Shown piece after piece: positions 1-5,381 of a stretch of 5,444 bases of DNA. Below the pieces are notes generated by a model. That model was not told the DNA's origin. It worked only from the letters and a program-made list of their open reading frames with translations, and did not search any database. Each line of letters begins with the position of its first letter. The stretch's first letter is position 1. A program made the translations under genes and the position numbers. Origin of the DNA: Methanosalsum sp. GTDB lineage: Archaea > Halobacteriota > Methanosarcinia > Methanosarcinales > Methanosarcinaceae. Where the stretch lies: positions 1-5,444 of the forward strand of contig SKZM01000185.1 of NCBI GenBank assembly GCA_007127385.1. The letters run 5' to 3'.

Positions 1-316
1 CGTATGAAAGTGTAAATACCTTTTTTACACCAAGTGTGTACCCTTCATCTATACAGGCCTTCAATAAACTGCTTCCAATCTTTCTTTTGTTGTGTTCAGC
101 GATCACTGCCAGGGATAATATCTCTGCAAGATCTTCCCATACAACGTGCAGGGCACAGCAGCCAATTATCTCGTTGTTCTCTTCATATACGTAAAAATCA
201 CGTATGGACTCATACAGCTCGCTGAGGGATCTTGGCAGCATCAGTTCCTTTTTTGCATAATTATCAATGATTTTTTTCATTGGTTTAATATCGTCAATAA
301 CAGCTTTCCTTAGCAA
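1..316 (-). CDS. ArgA-like GNAT N-acetyltransferase, 3' end cut by window edge
   Basis: This reading frame runs without a stop from a TTG at 316-314 to the window edge, giving 105 codons plus one base of a protein that is usually about 150 residues. It resembles the short ArgA-like GNAT proteins of archaea. Typical features are the opening MLRKA strand, the segment LMLPRSLSELYESIRDF (residues 25-41), IIGCCALHV (50-58) followed by WEDLAEI, and the start of the acetyl-CoA pyrophosphate loop around HNKRKIGS (75-82). Known relatives acetylate glutamate or other amino acids with acetyl-CoA in the cytoplasm, so a role in arginine biosynthesis is possible but unproven. TTG was chosen because a GGAG motif (327-330) sits 10 bases upstream and the family normally begins two residues before RKA. 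The first in-frame ATG (Met13) would remove the first beta strand. The gene lies 43 bases downstream of the tRNA-Arg on the same strand. The C-terminal third is not visible. Confidence 0.8.
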   Translation of the reverse strand, partial: MLRKAVIDDIKPMKKIIDNYAKKELMLPRSLSELYESIRDFYVYEENNEIIGCCALHVVWEDLAEILSLAVIAEHNKRKIGSSLLKACIDEGYTLGVKKVFTLSY

Positions 317-359
317 TATCTTAATTCTCCGTACAGCAATTTTAGAATAAGAATTTTTA

Positions 360-437
360 TGGCGGGCGTGAAGGGATTTGAACCCCCGATTTACAGCTTA
401 GGAGGCTGCCGCCATATCCTGACTAGGCCACACGCCC
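360..437 (-). tRNA. tRNA-Arg (anticodon CCU)
   Basis: The minus strand folds into a complete cloverleaf. The acceptor stem is GGGCGTG (437-431) pairing with CACGCCC (370-364). A D-arm is closed by GCC/GGC, with GG in the loop. The anticodon stem GCAGC/GCTGT encloses the loop CTCCTAA (404-398). A five-base variable loop follows, then a T-arm GGGGG/CCCTT around TTCAAAT. The anticodon CCT is at 402-400 and reads AGG (Arg). The discriminator base is G (363), and the 3' CCA is encoded at 362-360. The mature body without CCA is 75 bases. There is no intron. The gene has its own TATA-like box about 28 bases upstream. Confidence 0.95.
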
Positions 438-460
438 TCATATACAATATTTGAAAATGC

Positions 461-470
461 AATATAGTAT
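461..470 (-). promoter_or_regulatory. TATA-like box for tRNA-Arg
   Basis: Read on the minus strand this is ATACTATATT, centred about 28 bases upstream of the tRNA 5' end at 437. That is the spacing expected for an archaeal TATA box with transcription starting at or next to the mature 5' end. It lies in the 57-base gap after the EctA-like gene. No clear purine-rich BRE element is visible in front of it. The call rests on position and composition only. Confidence 0.5.
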
Positions 471-494
471 GTTAAACTTTTGGTCAGTATAAGC

Positions 495-1007
495 TTACAG
501 GTATTTTTCATAGAGCATGTAGTGACCATCTGGACGGTAGTAATCCTTTATTGCAGTATTTCCATTGATCACAATGGTTTCTCCTGCAGTTTCACTTATA
601 TTGGAGTATCCATTTTTCTCAAAAAATCTCTGTGACCTTAGATTATCCGGTCCGATAGTAAGTTCGACCCGTGAACATCCAAAATTTTCAAATTTTCTTT
701 CAGCATACCCGAGAAAGGGATTGCCAATACCATGATTCTGAAGTGAGGGCTTGATACCTATCTGCCAGAGAAAACAGGTATCACTTCTGTTAAGCGATAC
801 CATTGAAAGTATCCAGCCCACAATCTCTTCATTATACTCTACTACAAAACAGCTATCTGAATTATATCTAAGCATTATCCTGTAAAAGTCCATTGTATAA
901 TTTCCAAGAGGCCTGCATTGTGGCACAAATTCATAGATATCCCTGAACTCACTCTCACAACCGTTTCTGAAGATAAGGTCCTCGATGTTTGGAATTGTTT
1001 GTTTCAT
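495..1007 (-). CDS. GNAT acetyltransferase, EctA-like (diaminobutyrate acetyltransferase fold)
   Basis: This is a 170-residue cytoplasmic GNAT acetyltransferase, a usual length for a single-domain member. The acetyl-CoA site is seen as strand beta-4 FLWQIGIKPSL (79-89) followed by the pyrophosphate loop QNHGIG (90-95). The C-terminal half has the common PDNLRSQRFFEKNGY element (120-134). The N-terminal half, with CRPLGNYT (31-38), DSCFVVE (51-57), EIVGWI (61-66) and the TCFLWQ run, recalls EctA, which acetylates L-2,4-diaminobutyrate in ectoine synthesis. No ectB or ectC is in the window, so the substrate is open; another diamine or amino-acid derivative is equally possible. The ATG start has only a weak GAGAT-type ribosome site about 10 bases upstream. 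The gene follows the MtmB-like gene on the same strand after 60 AT-rich bases, so co-transcription is possible but not certain. It ends in TAA. The GNAT assignment is firm; the EctA relationship is moderate. Confidence 0.85.
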   Translation of the reverse strand: MKQTIPNIEDLIFRNGCESEFRDIYEFVPQCRPLGNYTMDFYRIMLRYNSDSCFVVEYNEEIVGWILSMVSLNRSDTCFLWQIGIKPSLQNHGIGNPFLGYAERKFENFGCSRVELTIGPDNLRSQRFFEKNGYSNISETAGETIVINGNTAIKDYYRPDGHYMLYEKYL

Positions 1008-1043
1008 AGCATCAACTATCTCTTTGCAGGAAGATTATTTTTT

Positions 1044-1056
1044 AAAAATATTAAAA
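1044..1056 (-). terminator. Oligo-T stretch after the MtmB-like gene (possible archaeal terminator)
   Basis: On the minus strand two T runs (TTTT at 1056-1053 and TTTTT at 1048-1044) follow the TGA stop of the MtmB-like gene by 11 to 24 bases. Archaeal termination often occurs at such runs without a hairpin. The adjoining TTTTTAAAAAATAA could instead act as a TATA box for the GNAT gene, whose ATG would then lie only about 35 bases downstream. The sequence does not decide between a terminator, a promoter or a plain AT-rich spacer inside an operon. Confidence 0.3.
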
Positions 1057-1067
1057 GGAGCGTTGTT

Positions 1068-2429
1068 TCAATAATACTCCTCAATCTCTGTAACAATTTC
1101 TGAGTAGAGTTTCATGTACTCATCTGTAGGTCTCATGTCATAGCCCGAGTTAACAATATAACATGAATCAAATGGTTTTCCTTCAGGAGCGTTAGATAAT
1201 CTTTTTTCATACTTAGAGTATATCATGCCAATTATTTCATCAGCTTCTGCAAGGTCCATACTAAGGGCAATTCTGCTAATTTCTCCCATAAACCTGGATT
1301 CAAGACCTGTTGAGTGGTCTGCCCTTGCACCTCTGCCACCGACAGGTCCTATCAGCATTTCTCTTCCACATACAGTATCTCCGATTGCCTGGGCTGCGGT
1401 TTCATAGAACATCATGTCAGTACAGCAGCCTGCAAGATTCCAGTAGTACCTGGCAGTTGGATGACTCATATTCCTGGAGATTGCAAGAGATGATATATTG
1501 GATGCCCACAATATTTCCTTTGCTGAAGATGAATTTGTATTCATGTGAACCGCACCTGATGCATGAAGACTTGCTCCGGTGACTAATCTGGACTGTATTG
1601 TTTCTGCAACATCAACGATTGCAAGCCCTTCAGCCGATCCTATACATGTACCTCCAAAGACCGGGCATTGACCACTGAGGAAATTATTTCCATGTTCTTC
1701 ATGGAATATTGATTTGTAGAATGTTTCAAAGTCCGTTTTCAATTCATCCAGCTGATAAACTTCCTGTACATCATTTCTGGAATATAGTTCATTGGAGGAA
1801 ACCAGCATATATGCCTGTGAAATGGTGGGAGTACCGGGTCCAAACAAGGCAAGTCCTTCCCTTGCTGATATTTTGGTAGCCAGCCTTTCAAGCCTTGCTT
1901 CTTCCAATGTTGCAAACATTTCTTCAGGACTCTTTGCTTTTATTGGTCCGTAACTCATGCTTTCCAGGGCGCCTGCATAAATTCCCTGTATAATAGGCTC
2001 TATTGCAGAACTGATGTGAAGATTTAAGAAATTCTTTTCAGAGACCGTACCTCCCATAGGACCTCCGATTATTACAGGTGGTTGCGGGTCCATTGGTGAA
2101 CGTCCAATTACATTTATTTTTTCCCGGGAACTCCCGATTTCAAGGGTTTTGGGTGTGCCAAGGGACTTAAGAATGTCCTCTTCATCAATTTTGATCGATC
2201 TGCCAGTATCTGTGCAGTATATTCCCACATTTGTCAAAAGCTCGATAGCGGCTGAAAATACTGAATCTACCATATTCATGTCATAGGGTACAAAAGATGC
2301 TCCATCATACTCGATCCCATATTCTGTTGCAAGTTCCTCGGAGTTCCTGAACACATCCATATCATGTTTGGTTTCTTTCTTTTCTTCACCATCAAATGAA
2401 CTTTTTAAGTATCTGTATATATCTGACAT
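1068..2429 (-). CDS. MtmB-family corrinoid methyltransferase homologue lacking pyrrolysine
   Basis: This is a 453-residue homologue of monomethylamine:corrinoid methyltransferase MtmB (about 458 residues), matching it over nearly its whole length. Shared landmarks are VGIYCTDT (68-75), GGP.G..VSE..F...H (122-138), the KSPEE region (166-170), EVYQLDELKTD (223-233), PVFGG (256-260), IVDVAETI (271-278), CGREMLIG (354-361), STGLESRFMGE (373-383) and RPTDEYMKLY (433-442). Family members form a TIM barrel that moves a substrate methyl group to a cobalt corrinoid protein in the cytoplasm. In true MtmB an in-frame UAG encodes pyrrolysine 202. Here the matching codon is TTT, Phe196 (1842-1844), in the context ALFGPGT, and no stop interrupts the frame. 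The monomethylamine reaction is therefore doubtful, and I withhold the symbol mtmB. Likely alternatives are a pyrrolysine-independent methyltransferase for another methylated compound or a repurposed paralogue. The ATG at 2429 has a strong AGGAGG 8 bases upstream. No corrinoid protein gene adjoins it. A transporter is transcribed divergently from the shared upstream region. Confidence 0.88.
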   Translation of the reverse strand: MSDIYRYLKSSFDGEEKKETKHDMDVFRNSEELATEYGIEYDGASFVPYDMNMVDSVFSAAIELLTNVGIYCTDTGRSIKIDEEDILKSLGTPKTLEIGSSREKINVIGRSPMDPQPPVIIGGPMGGTVSEKNFLNLHISSAIEPIIQGIYAGALESMSYGPIKAKSPEEMFATLEEARLERLATKISAREGLALFGPGTPTISQAYMLVSSNELYSRNDVQEVYQLDELKTDFETFYKSIFHEEHGNNFLSGQCPVFGGTCIGSAEGLAIVDVAETIQSRLVTGASLHASGAVHMNTNSSSAKEILWASNISSLAISRNMSHPTARYYWNLAGCCTDMMFYETAAQAIGDTVCGREMLIGPVGGRGARADHSTGLESRFMGEISRIALSMDLAEADEIIGMIYSKYEKRLSNAPEGKPFDSCYIVNSGYDMRPTDEYMKLYSEIVTEIEEYY

Positions 2430-2437
2430 CCATAAGG

Positions 2438-2443
2438 CCTCCT
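2438..2443 (-). promoter_or_regulatory. Ribosome binding site AGGAGG of the MtmB-like gene
   Basis: The minus strand reads AGGAGG, complementary to the 3' end of 16S rRNA, 8 bases before the ATG at 2429. It settles the start. A nearer ATG (2434-2432) is in another frame and lies only 3 bases from the motif. A site this strong suggests the gene is well translated when expressed. Confidence 0.75.
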
Positions 2444-2496
2444 ATACTTAAATTAGGTTTGATGGTCATATATCACTAACGATACATTGATCATGT

Positions 2497-2510
2497 CAAT
2501 AAATTAAATA
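2497..2510 (-). promoter_or_regulatory. TATA-like box for the MtmB-like gene
   Basis: The minus strand reads TATTTAATTTATTG. Transcription would start near 2477 and leave a leader of roughly 48 bases containing the AGGAGG site. A second AT-rich motif (TGATATATGA at 2474-2465) is too close to the ribosome site to serve as the TATA box. The call rests on composition and spacing only, and the region is AT-rich overall. Confidence 0.35.
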
Positions 2511-2520
2511 GCAATGCAGA

Positions 2521-2532
2521 TTAATTAAATTA
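2521..2532 (+). promoter_or_regulatory. TATA-like box for the OFA transporter
   Basis: TTAATTAAATTA lies about 53 bases before the GTG start of the transporter. It would place transcription start near 2553 with a leader of roughly 27 bases that includes the AAAGGGGG site. It is only about 10 bases from the candidate box of the opposite gene, so the two promoters would be nearly back to back. Position and composition are the only evidence. Confidence 0.35.
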
Positions 2533-2561
2533 CCAGCAGAACAGTTCTATCTGTCAGTGAT

Positions 2562-2569
2562 AAAGGGGG
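2562..2569 (+). promoter_or_regulatory. Ribosome binding site supporting the GTG start of the transporter
   Basis: AAAGGGGG ends 10 bases before the GTG at 2580. It is a G-rich, imperfect Shine-Dalgarno site. The first in-frame ATG (2649, Met24) has no comparable site and would start inside the first membrane segment, so GTG is preferred. A second AAGGGG directly abuts the start codon and is too close to act. Confidence 0.5.
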
Positions 2570-2579
2570 CAATTAAGGG

Positions 2580-3845
2580 GTGAATTCAGATGCTGAAAAA
2601 ATTGATGGGAATATCATTGGAATTCATGCAGAAAATGGTCGATGGATAATGGTTTTTCTTGGCATGGTCATAAACATCTGTCTTGGAAGTATCTATGCAT
2701 GGAGTGTTTTTGTTGAGCCTCTCACTGACCATTTCTTTCTGGAACTTGGAATAGAAGTAACTGCAAATGAGGTTCTTCTTCCATTCTCTGTGTTTCTTGC
2801 AGCATTTGCTATAACAATGCCTCTGGCAGGCAGATATATTGATGAATGGGGTCCCAGAAAAGCCACAATCATTGGAGGTCTTCTCACAGGTTCTGGCTGG
2901 CTGCTTGCTTCTACAGTACAATCTGTTGAAATGCTTTATCTGGTATATGGTTTAGTTGGAGGCATCGGGGTTGGAATTGCTTACGGTGTTCCTATTGCAG
3001 TCTCAGCACGCTGGTTTCCAGACCGGCGTGGGACTGCTGTAGGCATGACTGTACTTGGTTTTGGTTTTTCAGCATTTATCAGTGCAAACGCAGCAGGCTA
3101 TCTTATTCCTTTAATGGGTGTCATGGATACTTTCAGGCTATTTGGCATAGCCTTTCTGATAGTGATAACTCTGTCAGCACTTCCCCTTAAGTTTCCTCCT
3201 GAAGGATGGTCTCCATCAGGGTATGTTGTTCAGGATTTTGAAGCTGATCATCTATCTGAATATACCAGGAGCGACATGGTCCGAACATCTACTTTCTATG
3301 GTCTCTGGATATGTTACTTTATTGGATGCCTTGCCGGACTTATGGCTATCTCGATTGCACAGCCTGTAGGCACACAGGTTGCTGGTGTTACTTCTGCACT
3401 GGCTACAACAATGATTGGTGTTTTTGCTGTATTCAATGGGGGAGGCAGGCCGGTATTTGGCTGGCTAACCGACCGATTGCTGCCAGGAAGGGCTGCATTA
3501 CTTTCATTTCTGCTCATTGCAGCAGCTTCATTTATGTTCTGGACCTACCCTTCCCCGCTAACGTATGTAATTGCCTTCAGTATTCTTTGGGGATGTCTTG
3601 GAGGATGGCTTGCAATCGCTCCAACCGCCACAGCACATTACTTTGGGATATATGATTATCCCCGGTGTTATGGAGTTGTCTTTCTTGCATATGGGGCAGG
3701 AGCAATAGCTGGTCCACAACTTGCAGGATTCATTAAAACCAGTACAGGTGAATATATTGGAGTATTTCCATACGTGATTCTTCTGGCAATTGCAGGTGCC
3801 ATTGTGGCCTATTTCCTTCTTCGACCTGTAAATGCTAAAAGATAA
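2580..3845 (+). CDS. MFS transporter, oxalate/formate antiporter (OFA) type
   Basis: This is a 421-residue integral membrane protein with about 12 hydrophobic segments, the usual size for the major facilitator superfamily. The first segment carries the OFA signature GRWIMVFLG with LGSIYAWSVFVEPL (35-48). The loop between segments 2 and 3 has the MFS A-motif GRYIDEWGPRK (84-94), repeated in the second half as GRPVFGWLTDRLLPGR (289-304). A cytoplasmic linker (about 203-240) separates the two six-helix halves. OFA proteins exchange or symport small carboxylates, and many have unknown substrates. The segment-11 motif reads VVFLAYGAGAIAGP, with Tyr371 where I expect the binding lysine of the oxalate exchanger OxlT, so oxalate exchange is unlikely. 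The start is GTG. The gene is divergent from the MtmB-like gene, sharing 150 bases of upstream DNA, and converges on hdrB with a 60-base gap. Import of a methylated substrate for the neighbour is inference. The family call is firm; the substrate is unknown. Confidence 0.88.
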   Translation: MNSDAEKIDGNIIGIHAENGRWIMVFLGMVINICLGSIYAWSVFVEPLTDHFFLELGIEVTANEVLLPFSVFLAAFAITMPLAGRYIDEWGPRKATIIGGLLTGSGWLLASTVQSVEMLYLVYGLVGGIGVGIAYGVPIAVSARWFPDRRGTAVGMTVLGFGFSAFISANAAGYLIPLMGVMDTFRLFGIAFLIVITLSALPLKFPPEGWSPSGYVVQDFEADHLSEYTRSDMVRTSTFYGLWICYFIGCLAGLMAISIAQPVGTQVAGVTSALATTMIGVFAVFNGGGRPVFGWLTDRLLPGRAALLSFLLIAAASFMFWTYPSPLTYVIAFSILWGCLGGWLAIAPTATAHYFGIYDYPRCYGVVFLAYGAGAIAGPQLAGFIKTSTGEYIGVFPYVILLAIAGAIVAYFLLRPVNAKR

Positions 3846-3905
3846 GAAAATCAGTTTGATCCGGATTTTGTACCTGGGTTGGTGGTCATTGTATCAGGAT
3901 ATAAC

Positions 3906-4787
3906 TTAGGACCAAAGATGTGTAAGATTTTCATCAACTGTGATGTTCAGGTCAATTCCAAGGTCCTGTGGAGTATAGCCAAAAGCAAGCCCCAGAAGCT
4001 GTGTATAATGCAGTACCGGAATTCTGTATTCTGTACCCTTTAGATCATTCAGTTCAGCCTGTCCGCTGTCAAATTGCATGTGACAGAATGGACATGCATC
4101 CACAATACAATCTATACCTGCTTCATCTATTATTGATAGCTTGTAGCCTGCCATTTCAAGTGACTTTTCGTGCAATCCGGACCTGACACCGCCTCCTGCA
4201 CCGCAGCATTCATTCTTATCTGCATAATCGACACTTTCAGCACCTGTAGCTTCAACAAGTTCATCAAAAAAATGTGGCCTTTCCACACTGTCAATGATCC
4301 GGTGTTCAGACGGTTTAATCATGTGACATCCGTAGTGGACTGCTACTCTAAGGCTAAGTGGATTTGTGACCATCTCCCGAATTTGTTCAGGGCCTGGTTC
4401 TTCACTAAGAAATTCTATAATATGCCTTATTCTGATCTGACCCCTGAATTCAAACCCTATCTTCCGCAGATGCTCATTGACCTTCTTTCTAAGTTGCGGC
4501 TGTTCCTTTAGCTGAGCATTTGCTTCATTGAGTGACCCATAACAGCCATTGCATATTGTCAGTATATCACGATCCAGCTTTTCCGCAAGTGAAATGTTAC
4601 GAGCTGCGATAGTCAGCCAGGTAGCTTTATCAAATGATCTGAACACACCTGGTGCAGGACAGCATGAGGCATCTTCAAGTTCAATGCAGTCAATACCCAG
4701 TCTCTCAAGACACAGATCTGTTGCTTTTTCTATTCCTGGATATCTGTTGGGCACAATACATCCCAGAAAAAGTGCCATTTTTGTCAT
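3906..4787 (-). CDS. hdrB: CoB-CoM heterodisulfide reductase subunit B (HdrB)
   Basis: HdrB is the catalytic subunit of soluble heterodisulfide reductase. It reduces CoM-S-S-CoB to free CoM-SH and CoB-SH at noncubane iron-sulfur clusters. The 293 residues contain two complete CCG domains with spacing C-X31-39-CC-X35-36-C-X2-C. The first uses Cys10, Cys42-Cys43, Cys79 and Cys82. The second uses Cys154, Cys194-Cys195, Cys232 and Cys235. All ten ligands are present, so the active site looks intact. Length and lack of membrane segments fit cytoplasmic HdrB. The ATG at 4787 has an AGGA 9 bases upstream and lies 18 bases after the hdrC stop, indicating a bicistronic unit. Methanosarcinaceae use membrane HdrDE as the main enzyme and keep soluble HdrABC paralogues during growth on C1 compounds; which paralogue this is cannot be told here. 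No hdrA is seen. The CCG domain also occurs in other oxidoreductases, but HdrC next door makes HdrB the best call. Confidence 0.93.
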   Translation of the reverse strand: MTKMALFLGCIVPNRYPGIEKATDLCLERLGIDCIELEDASCCPAPGVFRSFDKATWLTIAARNISLAEKLDRDILTICNGCYGSLNEANAQLKEQPQLRKKVNEHLRKIGFEFRGQIRIRHIIEFLSEEPGPEQIREMVTNPLSLRVAVHYGCHMIKPSEHRIIDSVERPHFFDELVEATGAESVDYADKNECCGAGGGVRSGLHEKSLEMAGYKLSIIDEAGIDCIVDACPFCHMQFDSGQAELNDLKGTEYRIPVLHYTQLLGLAFGYTPQDLGIDLNITVDENLTHLWS

Positions 4788-4805
4788 TGTTCATTTTCCT
4801 GTTTA

Positions 4806-5297
4806 TCATTCATTTGAATCATTTTCTACAAGCATATCAAAACCACATGATACGAGGAGTTTTTTCACATCGTCAAGTGCCTGGTCCCTGCTGGCAACTG
4901 TGGCTGGAAGTCTTCCAAGTCCCAGTTTTTCACGTTTGTCGATATTTTCCTGATTGATCGGTACTGCATGTCCGGTTTCAATAAGCATACGGGCAACATC
5001 TCTGTGCTGGGATTTTATGAACCCTTCTGATACTGCCTTAGAACGAATGGCAAGTATAGCGTCAGCTATTCTGATCTTTCTGGGGCATCTCTCCTGGCAT
5101 GTATAGCATGTGGTGCACATCCACAGATCATCTTCATCAAAATCAAATTCTTTGTTAGAAGCTCTTCTAACCAGTTTTCTGACATTCAGTGTCATATGTC
5201 TGCCTGAAGGACAGCTTGCGCTGCATACTCCACATTGCATGCACTTCAGGACATCAATATTTTCATTCTTGAGTATTTCTTCCAGTTCACTATCCAT
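4806..5297 (-). CDS. hdrC: CoB-CoM heterodisulfide reductase subunit C (HdrC)
   Basis: This is a small 163-residue ferredoxin-like protein that passes electrons to HdrB. Two CxxCxxCxxxCP motifs bind two [4Fe-4S] clusters: Cys19, 22, 25, 29 in CMQCGVCSASCPSG, and Cys61, 64, 67, 71 in CTTCYTCQERCPR, numbering from the ATG. The segment between them and the helical tail (HRDVARMLIETGHAVP) are typical of HdrC. There are no membrane segments, so it is cytoplasmic. I chose the ATG at 5297 because an AAGGT motif sits 7 bases upstream. A TTG directly before it at 5300 would add one residue with poorer spacing. The gene leads into hdrB, 18 bases downstream. In known methanogen clusters hdrA may precede hdrC; the 147 bases upstream here show no HdrA sequence, and a TATA-like box suggests hdrC is first in its transcript. 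Confidence 0.92.
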   Translation of the reverse strand: MDSELEEILKNENIDVLKCMQCGVCSASCPSGRHMTLNVRKLVRRASNKEFDFDEDDLWMCTTCYTCQERCPRKIRIADAILAIRSKAVSEGFIKSQHRDVARMLIETGHAVPINQENIDKREKLGLGRLPATVASRDQALDDVKKLLVSCGFDMLVENDSNE

Positions 5298-5370
5298 CAA
5301 TTATACCTTTGTTTATTATGTCTGACTTATCTAAATTAAATGCTTTCCTGAACTCTCTGGTGACACAGTG

Positions 5371-5381
5371 AATATTATAAA
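5371..5381 (-). promoter_or_regulatory. TATA-like box for hdrCB
   Basis: The minus strand reads TTTATAATATT, a good archaeal TATA-box match. Transcription would start near 5350, giving a leader of about 50 bases before the hdrC ATG. The short symmetric sequence GTGACACAGTG (5360-5370) lies directly between the box and the predicted start. The rest of 5301-5444 is AT-rich and shows no RNA gene or convincing coding sequence. Confidence 0.45.

Noticed and set aside
34..225. 63-codon plus-strand open frame at the left end
   Set aside because: The opposite strand encodes a clear ArgA-like GNAT protein here. The plus frame has no matching family or upstream ribosome site.
360..437. tRNA-Arg as the integration site of a mobile element
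   Set aside because: No integrase gene, direct repeat of the tRNA 3' end or atypical flanking genes are visible in the window.
1310..1582. 90-codon plus-strand open frame inside the MtmB-like gene
   Set aside because: It lies wholly opposite a well-conserved coding region, has no recognisable domain or ribosome site, and is a shadow of the real gene.
1068..2429. Idea that the MtmB-like gene is a pseudogene or a sequencing-corrected amber gene
   Set aside because: The frame is full length, family motifs are kept from start to end, a strong ribosome site is present, and further pocket residues differ as well. A single base error cannot turn TAG into TTT, since two bases differ.
3847..3869. 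Possible terminator hairpin between the transporter and hdrB (AAAATC / GATTTT arms)
   Set aside because: The stem is only 6 AT-rich pairs around an 11-base loop and is not followed by a T run on either strand, so it does not support a terminator call.
4549..4957. Overlapping plus-strand open frames of 134 and 101 codons opposite hdrB and hdrC
   Set aside because: Both are antisense to intact HdrB and HdrC and show no domain. Their Ser- and Phe-rich make-up is typical of antisense frames.
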